Part shown: positions 1-8,270 of the stretch, piece by piece
How positions within the stretch are numbered: the first letter of the stretch is position 1
How the letters are laid out: every line of letters starts with the position of its first letter
DNA from: JBOGWP01 sp050693875
Lineage (GTDB): Bacteria; Actinomycetota; CADDZG01; JAHWKV01; JBOGWP01
DNA: 18,597 bases
Direction of reading: 5' to 3'
NCBI GenBank assembly: GCA_050693875.1
Contig: JBOGWP010000169.1
Location: 1-18,597, forward strand
Program-made: the position numbers and the translations under genes
Notes under the pieces: generated by a model
What the model was told of the DNA's origin: nothing
Database searches by the model: none
Seen by the model: the letters and a program-made list of their open reading frames with translations, nothing else

Positions 1-1
1 A

Positions 2-994
2 GCCAACAACGCGGCCGCGGCCGCCGGCGACGAGGCGGCTGCAGGCGAGGGGGCCGTCGCAGAGCTGCACGCCCGGCGCGGCGAGACGGCCCGCACGCTG
101 GAGGAGCTCCGCGGGCGGGCCCGCGAGGAGGACTTGGAGCGCACCGAGCTGCGGGTACGGGGCCGCATCCTCGAGGAGCGACTGCGGGAGGAGTGGCAGG
201 CGGAGCCGGGCGATGCCGTGGACAGGTGGGGGCACCGTTGGGAGGTCGAGGACCCTTCGCGCCTCTCCGACCCGGTCGAGCGCACCGCCGCGACCGACGA
301 CGAGACCCTGGCGCGCCGCCGCACCAAGCTCGAGCGCGACCTGGCGGCGATGGGGCGCTTCAATCCGCTGGCGGCCCAAGAGCTCGACGACCTGTGCGAA
401 CGAGAGGACTACCTGTCGGGCCAGCTCGGGGATCTCCGGGCGAGCCGGCGCGACCTGTTCAAGGTGGTGGCCTCGGTCGACGAGGAGATCCGCACCGTCT
501 TCGGGGCGGCCTTTGCCGAGGTCGCGCGGGAGTACGAGGCTCTCTTCACGGTGCTGTTCCCCGGCGGGCAGGGTCGCCTTCGGCTGACCGAGCCCGCCGA
601 GCTGCTCGCCACAGGCGTCGAGGTCGAGGCACGCCCGGGAGGAAAGAACCTGAAGCGGCTCTCGCTGCTGTCCGGGGGCGAGCGGGCCCTGGCCGCCCTG
701 TCCTTCCTGTTCGCGATCTTCCGGGCCCGCCCGTCGCCCTTCTACGTGCTGGACGAGGTGGAGGCGGCGCTCGACGACATCAACCTCCAGCGCTTCCTGC
801 GTCTGCTCTACGCCTTCCGCGACACCTCCCAGATGCTCGTGGTCACGCATCAGAAGCGGACGATGGAGGTGGCCGACGTCTTGTACGGCGTCTCGGTGCG
901 GCCCGATGGCGCCTCCCGGGTGATCTCCCAGCGCCTGTCCGACGTGCCCGTGGCGCTGGACGGCGCGCGGGGCCAGGTGCCCACCGAAGGGTAG
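2..994 (+). CDS. smc: Chromosome segregation protein SMC, C-terminal part (5' end outside window)
   Basis: The reading frame is open from base 2, so the start lies upstream of the window. The fragment covers about 330 residues. The first half is charged and Glu/Arg/Leu-rich, typical of the returning coiled-coil arm. The last third is the C-terminal half of the ABC-type head: the signature LSGGERAL near base 675, then Walker B with D-loop (FYVLDEVEAALDD, near 740-780) and the H-loop region VVTHQK near 840. SMC is the ATP-driven DNA-entrapping ring of bacterial condensin, acting with ScpA and ScpB on the nucleoid. Its stop codon is 11 bp before ftsY, the usual smc-ftsY arrangement. The family is about 1150-1200 residues, so roughly 70% is missing here only because of the window edge. 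Confidence 0.95.
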   Translation, partial: ANNAAAAAGDEAAAGEGAVAELHARRGETARTLEELRGRAREEDLERTELRVRGRILEERLREEWQAEPGDAVDRWGHRWEVEDPSRLSDPVERTAATDDETLARRRTKLERDLAAMGRFNPLAAQELDDLCEREDYLSGQLGDLRASRRDLFKVVASVDEEIRTVFGAAFAEVAREYEALFTVLFPGGQGRLRLTEPAELLATGVEVEARPGGKNLKRLSLLSGGERALAALSFLFAIFRARPSPFYVLDEVEAALDDINLQRFLRLLYAFRDTSQMLVVTHQKRTMEVADVLYGVSVRPDGASRVISQRLSDVPVALDGARGQVPTEG

Positions 995-997
995 GCT
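992..997 (+). promoter_or_regulatory. Candidate -10 box for leaderless ftsY transcript
   Basis: The hexamer TAGGCT fits the TANNNT -10 pattern and contains the smc stop codon TAG. It ends 8 nt before the ftsY ATG, so transcription would begin at or one to two bases before the start codon. No Shine-Dalgarno sequence is visible before ftsY. The -35 region is not convincing. It is supported mainly by the same arrangement at ffh, rpsP and rnhB. Confidence 0.4.
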
Positions 998-1005
998 GGT
1001 AGCTC

Positions 1006-2211
1006 ATGAGTGAGCTTGCAGCAGGTCTGATCGTCGCCGCGGTCGTGCTGGTCGCGCTGGTGGCGTTCGTCGGCACGCGCGCCCGGCCGCGAGCGCGCCC
1101 GCCGGTTGCTCCGGCTCCGCCGGTCGCGGCCCCGCCGGCGCCGCCGACCCCCCCGCCTCCGGCTCCACCCGTCGGGGCACCCCCCGAGGCGCCCCCCGTC
1201 GAGGTCGTCCCGGAGGCTCCCCCGGAGGCCGAAGCCGCGCCCGTCGAGGCGCTCCCGGCCCCACCGTTCCCGCCCGAGGCGGCCCCCGCTCCCGAAGCCC
1301 CACCGCGGCCCAGCCTTGCCGCGCGGATGCGGGTCGGGCTCGCCCGCAGCCGCAGCTTCCTGGGCGAGCGCCTCGGCTCGGTGGTCGGAAGGGCGAAGCT
1401 CGACGAGGAGGCCTGGGAGGACATCGAGGAGGCTCTGATCCGCGCGGACGTCGGCGTGGCGGCCACCCAGCGCATCCTCGAACGGCTGCAGGAGCGACGG
1501 GTGGGGCCGGCCGAGCTCCGCCCCGCACTGCGGGAGGAGCTCGTCGCGATCCTGGGCAACTCGGACCGCGGCCTCCGGGTCCGGGATGCGAGGCCGAGCG
1601 TCTGGCTGGTCACCGGCGTGAACGGGACCGGCAAGACCACGACCATCGCCAAGCTGGCCAACCGGCTCCGGAACGAGGGGCGCACCGTAGTGCTCGCCGC
1701 CGCCGACACGTTCCGTGCCGCCGCCATCGACCAGCTCGGCACCTGGGCGGAGCGCCTCGGGATCCACATGGTCCGCCACGCCCCCGGCGCCGACCCCGGG
1801 GCGGTCACCTTCGATGCCATCGAATACGCCAAGGCGCGAGGCGTCGAGGTGGTGATCGTCGACACCGCCGGCCGCCTGCACACGAAGACGAACCTCATGG
1901 AGGAGCTCAAGAAGGTCGCCCGCGTGGCCACGCGCGCCGACCCCGAGGCGGTGACCGAGGTGCTCCTCGTGCTCGACGCCGCGGTTGGGCAGAACGGGAT
2001 CGCCCAGGCACGGGCCTTCCGTGACGCGATCGATGTCACCGGGCTCGTCCTCACCAAGCTCGACGGGACCGCCAAGGGCGGCGTCGTGCTCGCCGTGCAG
2101 GAGGAGCTGGGGTTGCCGGTGAAGGCGGTCGGCATCGGAGAGAAGCCGGACGACCTCGAGCAGTTCGAGCCCGAGGCGTTCGTCGACGCCCTGATCGGCG
2201 ACGGCGCGTAA
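1006..2211 (+). CDS. ftsY: Signal recognition particle receptor FtsY
   Basis: This 401-residue SRP receptor GTPase docks ribosome-SRP complexes at the membrane by pairing with Ffh. Residues about 5-24 form a hydrophobic membrane segment, residues 25-100 a very Pro/Ala-rich linker, and 103-185 the four-helix N domain. The G domain shows the P-loop GVNGTGKTT (204-212), DTFRAAA (234-240), DTAGR (286-290), TKLDG (350-354) and the closing GIGEKPDDLEQFEP (from 377). An N-terminal membrane anchor followed by a disordered linker is known in actinobacterial FtsY, where it replaces the acidic A domain of E. coli. The ATG start is preferred because the transmembrane segment follows at once. The gene is 11 bp downstream of smc and may have its own leaderless promoter. 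It appears intact. Confidence 0.97.
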   Translation: MSELAAGLIVAAVVLVALVAFVGTRARPRARPPVAPAPPVAAPPAPPTPPPPAPPVGAPPEAPPVEVVPEAPPEAEAAPVEALPAPPFPPEAAPAPEAPPRPSLAARMRVGLARSRSFLGERLGSVVGRAKLDEEAWEDIEEALIRADVGVAATQRILERLQERRVGPAELRPALREELVAILGNSDRGLRVRDARPSVWLVTGVNGTGKTTTIAKLANRLRNEGRTVVLAAADTFRAAAIDQLGTWAERLGIHMVRHAPGADPGAVTFDAIEYAKARGVEVVIVDTAGRLHTKTNLMEELKKVARVATRADPEAVTEVLLVLDAAVGQNGIAQARAFRDAIDVTGLVLTKLDGTAKGGVVLAVQEELGLPVKAVGIGEKPDDLEQFEPEAFVDALIGDGA

Positions 2212-2219
2212 CGCGCCGG

Positions 2220-3355
2220 GCGGCGTCGCGGGCCAGTCCGGCCGAGGACCTGCTCCGGCGGCGGACCGCGGCCAACCTGCTCCATCGCCCGGGTCGCGGC
2301 GTCATGTCCACTCTCGTCCGCCACCTCGTCGGCGTGCCCGCCCAGGAGCTTCCGCGCTGCGAGCCCGGTCGGAAGGGCTCACCGTTCAAGCCGCCGACCA
2401 CGCCCGGCTCGAGAAGCGCTCGGTCGTCTGGACCTGGGCGATGCGCGGCACCCTGCACCTGGTTGCGGCCGACGACGTCGGCTGGCTGACCGCGCTGCTC
2501 GCCCCGGCGATCCTCCCCGGGGCTCTGCGCCGCCTCGGCCAGCTCGGGGTCTCGGAGGTGGAAGCCTCTCGGGCCCTTCGGTTGATCGAGCGCCTGCTCA
2601 CTCGGTCCGGACCGTCGACGCGCGGCGAGGTGGCCGATCGACTCGCGTCCGAGGGCATCGCCGCCGAGCCTCGGGCCGTCTATCACCAGCTGCGGCTCGC
2701 GGCATACGAGGGGATCGGCTGCTGGGGTCCGGACCGCAGCGGAGAGGCTGCCTTCGCCCTGCTCGAGCACTGGGCCGGGGCCGCCGTCGGGGCTGCGGCG
2801 GTAGGGCTCGACGAGCTCGCCCGACGGTACCTCGAGGCGTACGGGCCTGCCGGGCCGGAGGACTTCGCCAGATGGTCCGGGGTCGGGACGGCGACGGCGC
2901 GCCGAGCATGGGCGGCATCGAGGACGAGCTGGAGGCGATCGAGGTCGAGGGCCGGGAGCTGTGGCTCCTCCGGCGGCGTCGCCCGCTGCCGACGCCCGCG
3001 GGGGTGGTGCGACTCCTCGGCGCCTACGACCCGTACCTGCTCGGCTACGCGGGGCGGGACTTCGCGGTCGCACCCGATCATGCCGGACGCGTGCATCCGG
3101 CGGCGGGCTGCTCCAGCCGGCGGTCGTGGTCGACGGCGGGCCGAGGGAGTCTGGAGCAACCGGCCCGGTGGGGGCCGGGTCGCGTTGCGCATCGAAGCTT
3201 TCACCGCGCTTGAGCCCGTCGTCGAGGCGGCGCTGCGCACCGAGGCCGACGATCTCGGGAGGTTCCTCGGCCTCCCGGCGGCGGCGGAGCTCGTCCCCCT
3301 CAGCCCGACCTCACGGAGTCCTCCGCCGACAGGGGTCCCTCGCCGACGGCGTTGA
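2220..3355 (+). pseudogene. Winged-helix DNA-binding protein (HTH_42/AlkZ-like family), with four frameshifts
   Basis: No single frame encodes the protein, but conserved blocks can be joined across frames. They are LLHRPGRG with LVRHLVGVPAQE (to about 2345), then ALRARSEGLT through TWAMRGTLHLVAADDVGWL and AYGPAGPEDFARWSG (about 2350-2910), then IEDELEAIEVEGRELWLL to LLGAYDPYLLGY (about 2917-3096), then GGGLLQPAVVVDG (to about 3136), then GVWSNRPGGGRVALRIEAF to DDLGRFLGLPAAAEL. These match the winged-helix family Pfam HTH_42, which includes the E. coli interstrand-crosslink glycosylase AlkZ/YcaQ. Many actinobacterial members are uncharacterised. Breaks lie near 2345, 2915, 3098 and 3138, and each behaves as one missing base. 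The start is unclear: no good ATG/GTG/TTG precedes the first conserved block in its frame. The 3' end overlaps the convergent phosphatase gene. Confidence 0.72.
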
Positions 3356-5433
3356 CCGCGGAGACCTTGTAGTAGTACCGGATGCCGGCGGTCGTGGTCT
3401 GGTCCTGGTACTTGAGCGTGTTGCCGCCGACGCTGGTGAGGAAGGTCTCCGTTCCCGTCGAGGTCGACCGGTAGATCTTGTAGCCGGTGATCGGGCTTCC
3501 CCCATCCGACGCGGGCAACGACCAGGTGAGCAGGATGCCGAAGCTCCGCCGCTTGGCATCGAGGTTCAGCGGGGACGTCGGGGCGGTCGCGGTCGACGTG
3601 GGCGGCGCCGCGGACTTTTCGGCCGACGGCAGTCCTTCGCCGACCCCATTCGTGGCGGTGACGGTGTAGTAGTAAGTGGTCCCGGCGACGACCGCCGTGT
3701 CGTCATACGTGGTCGTGCCGGCCCCCACGTTTGCGAGGAGGCCGCCGGTTCCGCTGGAGATGCCGCGGTACACGGTGTATTGCGTGATCGGCGATCCACC
3801 GTCGAACGGCGTCGACCACAGCAGATGCACCACCCCGCTACCGGGGTTGACCGTCAGGATCGGGGCCTCCGGCACCGTGGCCGCCAGCGGGGTGAGCGAG
3901 ACCTCGTTCGACAGGGTCCCCTCCCCGACCGAGTTGGTCGCGGCGACCTTGTAGTAGTAGGTGGCTCCGTTCGTGAGCCCGGTGTCCTGGTAGCCTGTGG
4001 CGGTGGGGTCGTCGATCGCCGTCTGCAGCGTCTCGCCGCCGCTGCTCGTCCCGCGGTAGACGTTCCAGCCGTCGATGTTCGAGCCTCCGTCGAAGGGGGT
4101 GGTCCACGAGAGGTGCGCCACCTGGTCGCCCGGTGTGGCGGAACGGGGGCGCTGCTCGGAACGGTGGGGCCGGAGTTCGAGCCGATCGTGACGGTGTCCC
4201 AGACGGTGCCCTGGGCGCAGGTGACGTCCTCCGACGTCGTCGACGGGGCGCAGACGAACCCGACGGTGATCGACGTGGAGGTCACGTCGACCCGGAGATG
4301 GCCGAAGTGCCGGGCGCGACTCGCGATGCGGGGATCGGTGCTCGACCACGCCGCAAGGCTGCGACCCCCGGTTCCGGCGACGATGTGGATGACCCCGTGG
4401 ATCGGCTCGAACCGCTCGTAGTCGTGGTTGTGGCCGGAGAGGTCGAGCACGTACTTGGAGTGACCGTCGGCGAGCCCGTCGAGGAAGCCGGCCAGGTTGA
4501 CGTTCCCGCCGTGTGAGCCCGTCGAGTACGGGGCACGGTGTCCAAAGGTCACGATGAAGTTGACCGACGCGCTGCTCTGGGCGGCATCCATCACCACATC
4601 GGCTGCTGCCGCCCACTGACCGAGGGTCGACCCCGCGTACGGCTCGGGGTACGAGATGAAGCGCACGCCTCCGGCGTCGAACCACCCCCAGTCCTCCCCA
4701 CAGCAGCCCTCACCGGGGGCCCCCGTGGAGGCCGAGTCGTTGGGGATGTCGAAGCGGCCCTTGTAGTTGGATAGGTCGTCGCCGGTCTCGTACTCGTGGT
4801 TGCCCCAGGCCGGCATGTAGGCCGCCGTGGTGCTCCAGGCCATGACATCGTTGAAGTGCTGGTCCACGTCGTCGGCGCCGTTGTTGTTCCCGTAGGTGAG
4901 ATCGCCCAGGATCAGGCCGAAGGCAGGATCATGGCGGCCATCAGCGACTGGATCGTGGCGATTCGCGGGTAGGTTGCCGAGCTCCCGATGTCTCCCACCG
5001 ACGTGAATCGGAAGCTCCCGGTCGGCGCCGCTGCGAACGTGCCGTCGGCACCGCCGCCGATGGAGTAGTGATAGGTCGCGCCGGCGGCAAGCCCGGTGAT
5101 GGTCGCCTCCCACCAGGGACCGCTCGACGAGATCGGGGCCGGGTTGGGGGTGGTTCCGTACACCGTCGCGCCGTACGAGGCCGTCGTTCCGTACTGCAGG
5201 TCGTCGGCGCTTCCTCGCCAGTCGAACGTGACCGACGTCGGGCCGCTGAAGGTGTAATGGATCTCGTCGACGGATGCCAGCCCGCCCGCCGTGATGCTCG
5301 GGAGGAGCAGGGTGCCGGCTGCCAGCGCCACGAGGACCAGCAGGAGGGTGCCGGGGCCCGGACGGCGCCGCCGTCTTCGCCGTAACGGTAAACGGCGAAG
5401 ACGTCGCGCGTTCGGCGCTGGCAGGATGTCCAC
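3300..5433 (-). pseudogene. Secreted purple-acid-phosphatase-like metallophosphoesterase with three FN3 domains, two frameshifts
   Basis: GTG at 5433 is chosen as start because GGAGGAG lies 7 nt upstream on this strand. An Arg-rich stretch and a hydrophobic segment (TLLLVLVALAAGTLLL) form a signal or anchor. Next come an Ig-like purple-acid-phosphatase N-domain and the catalytic domain with SVGDIG (near 4985), LILGDLTYG (near 4905), WGNHEYE (near 4800), VTFGHRAPYS (near 4540) and SGHNHDYERF (near 4430), the five metal-binding blocks of the calcineurin-like fold. Three FN3 domains follow (about 4130-3890, 3890-3595, 3595-3310), each with a YYYKV- or YYYTV-type strand. The expected role is extracellular phosphate-ester hydrolysis. 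The frame changes near 4929 and near 4136, each time as if one base were missing. All motifs survive across the breaks, so sequencing error is a real alternative to decay. It converges with the winged-helix gene. Confidence 0.8.
5372..5403. repeat. Perfect 12-bp inverted repeat inside the phosphatase signal region
   Basis: CGTCTTCGCCGT (5372-5383) and ACGGCGAAGACG (5392-5403) are perfect reverse complements around the 8-nt loop AACGGTAA. The element lies about 30-60 nt after the proposed GTG start of the minus-strand phosphatase, within the Arg-rich codons. In mRNA it would form a strong hairpin soon after the start codon. It could affect translation, bind a protein, or be a by-product of Arg codons. 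No T-run follows. Confidence 0.6.
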
Positions 5434-5868
5434 GAGGCTCTCCTCCGGTCGAGCTCTGCTGGCTTCGAGCGGTGACAAGTCTGCCTCAGGGGGGAGCCAT
5501 CCGGTAGAGGTAGGGCGGAGCACAATTTGTCGGGATCTAAGTGTGCGCGTCGGCTTCACGCTCATTTCCCCGGGCAATCGCGGAGAACCGAAAAAGGGCT
5601 CGAAAGGTATCCAGGGTTCGAACGACGTTGACACGGCTGAGGCAACGCCGATACTGCTGCGAGGGGGAAAGGTTGGGGCACAGGGGCGGTTTCCCAGGTG
5701 TGTCACGGGCTCCGAGCGGGTCGACCCCCCTCCGGATCTCGGGCCACGCCGTGGGCGGGTCCTGGGTGGGCGCACTGTCGTCTGCACCACGTCATTCCCA
5801 GGGAATCTTCGCGTGGCCCTCCTTCCTCGCGTCCGTTTCCAGGTGCGGTGTGAGAGGAGGAGCGTCTG
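5434..5868. other. Divergent intergenic region with one candidate promoter
   Basis: This 435-bp gap separates the minus-strand phosphatase from the plus-strand Tat substrate. It is less GC-rich than its neighbours around 5515-5660. I see a plus-strand promoter candidate at 5628-5655 and good ribosome-binding sites at both edges. I found no gene and no riboswitch that I can name. The distance from the promoter to the downstream ATG leaves a leader of about 200 nt whose purpose I cannot identify. Confidence 0.5.
5628..5655 (+). promoter_or_regulatory. Candidate housekeeping sigma promoter for the Tat-exported protein
   Basis: TTGACA (5628-5633), a perfect -35 consensus, is followed after 16 nt by GATACT (5650-5655), a good -10 box. 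Transcription would start near 5662 and run toward the gene at 5869. This is the clearest two-part promoter I see in the window. Confidence 0.6.
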
Positions 5869-7185
5869 ATGTCCGAGGATGAGTCGAGCTCCCCTCGGGG
5901 CGGTTCGGATGAGGCCGGTCCGGCGATCCCCGAGGACCCTGCCGAGAAGACCCTGTCGCCGAGTCGCCGCAGCTTTCTAAAGGCTGCGGTCCTCGGGGCG
6001 GGGGCCGCCGCGATCCATCAGCTCTGGCCGTGGTCCGCCCTGGGGGACGACCTCAGCGGGCTCCAGTGCACCGCCAACGACGTGCGCATCCTAGGCGTCG
6101 GCCAGATCCTCAACGAGCCGTGCACCTGTACCGGGACGTTCAACGCCGTGGTTCAGTTCACCGTCAGGAACAACGCCGCGGCCGACCGCCAGTGCATCCG
6201 GCTCCACCTCTGCGCGGGAGGTGGCCTCGGACAGACGGACGTCACGCTGACCTCGCAACCGGACGGGAGCGGCGACACCTTCGTCCCGGGCAAGACCGAT
6301 CAGGTCATGTACGGCATCATCCCGAATTACCCATGCGGCGCCGGGCTGGTCTGCTTCGGCGAGCCGCTCTCCTCGGACAACATCGACGCGAAAGGTGTTC
6401 AGTGCCCCTCCGGCAAGTGCTGCTCCACCATCACCTGGAACGTGGTCAAAAACGACCCGTGCCCGGACACCGGCAAGCAGATCCCCTCGAAATGCCGCCA
6501 CCAGCAGATCTGCATCCAGGGGCGGGGCTCGAGCACGCTCGACTGCGACACCTCCACCGGCGGCGTCCAGGCCAGCTGCAGCGTTCCCTGCGGGGGCACG
6601 ACCACCCTTCGCCTCTGCACGACCTCGGGCGACGACCTCGGGCCATTCACCTTCAAGCTCTACGACGTGACGGGGCAGACGGGCTGCGATCCCGCTGGCA
6701 CCCCCAGCACCCTCGTCGCCACCCACGTGGGCACCTCGAAGACCGAGAAGTGCCACGACTTCAGCGTGGGGCCGTTGACCTCGACCAAGAAGTTCGTCGG
6801 AACGGTCACCGACAGCACGAGCACTCCCTGCTCGAAGGCATCGGCCTGCGTCACGCTCACGGTCACATCGCCGACCGCCACCCTTGCCGTCGACTCGTCG
6901 GCGTGCAACGGGGTGCTGACGTTCACGCCGAGCGTGTCGGGCTTCACCGGCTGCACCTTCGCCTACACGATCGACGGCCTGACGATCGCCGCCTTCCTGA
7001 CGGGCAAGAGCGCCGACACCTACATCGCCAGGCTCAACGGAAACAACCTCGAGTTCCGTGCCCTCGACAACACCTGCCACACGATCGCGGTCACCGCGAC
7101 CTGCGGTAGCTGCACGGCGACGGCCACCAAGACGGTCAAGCAGGCCTGCGTCGTCACGACGACGGGGTGCACCCCAACGTCGTAG
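5869..7185 (+). CDS. Tat-exported cysteine-rich protein of unknown function
   Basis: The 438-residue product starts at ATG with GGAGGAG 6-8 nt upstream. After a polar stretch of about 33 residues comes a twin-arginine signal, SRRSFLKAAVLGAGAAA, so export in a folded state is expected. I count 28 cysteines in the mature part, in pairs and spaced motifs such as CTC, KCC, CSVPC and CGSC, which suggests many disulfides outside the cell. The remainder is Thr/Ser/Gly-rich beta-type sequence with low-complexity C-terminal repeats (TVTSPTATLAV, TATKTV). I recognise no catalytic motif and no sorting signal. It probably sits in or outside the envelope as a structural or binding protein. A perfect -35 and good -10 lie about 210 nt upstream and a strong hairpin follows the stop. 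A tatA gene is 0.67 kb downstream on the same strand. Confidence 0.85.
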   Translation: MSEDESSSPRGGSDEAGPAIPEDPAEKTLSPSRRSFLKAAVLGAGAAAIHQLWPWSALGDDLSGLQCTANDVRILGVGQILNEPCTCTGTFNAVVQFTVRNNAAADRQCIRLHLCAGGGLGQTDVTLTSQPDGSGDTFVPGKTDQVMYGIIPNYPCGAGLVCFGEPLSSDNIDAKGVQCPSGKCCSTITWNVVKNDPCPDTGKQIPSKCRHQQICIQGRGSSTLDCDTSTGGVQASCSVPCGGTTTLRLCTTSGDDLGPFTFKLYDVTGQTGCDPAGTPSTLVATHVGTSKTEKCHDFSVGPLTSTKKFVGTVTDSTSTPCSKASACVTLTVTSPTATLAVDSSACNGVLTFTPSVSGFTGCTFAYTIDGLTIAAFLTGKSADTYIARLNGNNLEFRALDNTCHTIAVTATCGSCTATATKTVKQACVVTTTGCTPTS

Positions 7186-7205
7186 CGGCATCGCCGGGGG
7201 AGCGG

Positions 7206-7243
7206 GCCTCCCAGGGGCCCCGATGGTGGGGTCCCTGGGAGGC
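7206..7243 (+). terminator. Strong hairpin after the Tat-substrate gene
   Basis: The left arm 7206-7221 and right arm 7228-7243 pair over 16 positions (15 Watson-Crick pairs plus one G-U) around a 6-nt loop. It begins 20 nt after the stop at 7185. No T-run follows, so it would be a T-less terminator of the kind common in high-GC actinomycetes, or an mRNA 3'-end stabiliser. Confidence 0.65.
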
Positions 7244-7383
7244 TGAGGCCCGGAACAACAAGACTGCCGGGGAGTAAGCTGAGAACGGTCGAGGCGGGAA
7301 GGAAGGCCGATCGCATGGGGCGCTGAGGGGATCCTGTCCAGGCCGGTCCGGCCGTCCACGAGCACATCGCCGGCAAGTTTGGC

Positions 7384-7794
7384 GTGTGCGACGACGCCCC
7401 CTGCGCCGACCGCATCTTCCTGGCGCCCCTCAAGCGCTCCCGCGAGTTCCGCACCCTCCGCCCGAGGCTGGCGGGACGAGCCCCCCACCAGCCCTTCGAC
7501 TCCTGGCGGGACGGCGACGGCTTCCACTTCTTCGTGTTCGCGCTCGTCTCCCCAATCGGGGCGCCGGGGAACGGGTCCACGAACGGCGCCTCGGCCGGCG
7601 AGGCCGAAGTGCCTGTTGCCGTCTTTGCCATGCACCCCGATGCTCTCGGGCCGGTTTCGGCGGTCGTCGTGATCCCCAGCGCCGACGGCAGGCAGGCGGA
7701 GGTCGCCTCCATCCTGGATGGGCGTACGCTGTACACGATGCCCTTCCCGCCCCAGCCGGACGTGTCGATGACGGTCGTCTCGGGCGGGGCGTGA
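7384..7794 (+). CDS. Hypothetical protein, 5' end uncertain
   Basis: GTG at 7384 gives 136 residues, but no Shine-Dalgarno precedes it, and the same frame stays coding-like upstream (HEHIAGKFG, then CDDAPCADRIFLAP) back to a TGA at 7324. Just before that TGA, in the same frame, is ATG GGG CGC with AAGGAAGG about 8-10 nt upstream. So the natural start may be 7315, interrupted by a stop at the fourth codon. Codon use is typical of the neighbourhood. The protein has an early CDDAPC motif, a basic stretch, a hydrophobic FHFFVFALVSPIG strand and a conserved-looking tail. No signal peptide or known motif is visible. I do not recognise a family. It sits between the Tat substrate and tatA. Confidence 0.5.
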   Translation: MCDDAPCADRIFLAPLKRSREFRTLRPRLAGRAPHQPFDSWRDGDGFHFFVFALVSPIGAPGNGSTNGASAGEAEVPVAVFAMHPDALGPVSAVVVIPSADGRQAEVASILDGRTLYTMPFPPQPDVSMTVVSGGA

Positions 7795-7851
7795 TCGGTT
7801 GCGAGCCGGACATGGGATGCTGATCGAGGGCGAGCCAAGGAGGGGATGACC

Positions 7852-8115
7852 GTGCCAGGGTTGCCGGAACTGCTCATCGTGGTCCTGCTGATCGTGCTGC
7901 TCTTCGGAGCCTCCCGTATCCCCCAGCTTGGACGATCGCTTGGCCGAGCCGGCAAGGAGTTCAAGGCCGGCCTCAAGGAGGGTGACGTCGTCGCCGGGCC
8001 CTGCCCATTCTGCTCGACCGATCTCACCGACGGCGCCAAGTTCTGTTCCGGCTGCGGCCGCCCCGCCGGCGAGATCGTGAGCGAGCGCATGAAACGGGGC
8101 TCCGCCCCGGCGTAA
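7852..8115 (+). CDS. tatA: TatA-family twin-arginine translocase subunit with C-terminal zinc ribbon
   Basis: GTG at 7852 is chosen because AAGGAGG ends 8 nt before it; the in-frame ATG at 7846 is too close to that site. The 87 residues begin with the TatA hydrophobic helix (about 5-19), the FG hinge (18-19) and the amphipathic helix SRIPQLGRSLGRAGKEFKAG (21-40). TatA oligomers form the Tat translocation pore or patch in the membrane. The usual acidic, disordered tail is replaced by a four-cysteine ribbon, CPFC (51-54) and CSGC (65-68), with 10 residues between the pairs, followed by a basic end. Such ribbons normally bind one Zn ion and would lie in the cytoplasm. No tatC or tatB is in the window. 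The domain joint is within one frame with no sign of frameshift. It may serve the Tat substrate at 5869. Confidence 0.85.
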   Translation: MPGLPELLIVVLLIVLLFGASRIPQLGRSLGRAGKEFKAGLKEGDVVAGPCPFCSTDLTDGAKFCSGCGRPAGEIVSERMKRGSAPA

Positions 8116-8270
8116 CCCCGAGGCGCTCCGGCCGATCTCCGCAGGAGGGGACGATCGCCGCGTTCGTGGGGAGTGGCGGCGTTTAGGCCGCTCGCGTAGA
8201 AGGTAAGAATCCCGGTTGGGTCGCGCCCTCAAGGCTCCCGGCGGTCCGCCCGATAACCCCACAACAGAAT

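Noticed and set aside
843..2324. Long minus-strand frame opposite smc and ftsY
   Set aside because: Its Ser/Gly/Ala-rich repeats are the complement of the Pro/Ala-rich FtsY linker. No independent coding evidence.
5662..5868. Possible riboswitch in the long leader of the Tat substrate gene
   Set aside because: I looked for c-di-GMP, cobalamin, TPP and SAM core motifs and saw none. Length alone is not evidence.
6091..8262. Minus-strand open frame of 723 codons across the Tat substrate, the hypothetical gene and tatA
   Set aside because: It lies opposite to well-supported plus-strand genes with ribosome-binding sites and known motifs. Its translation is Arg/Gly/Ala-rich with no recognisable domain, the usual antisense shadow in high-GC DNA.
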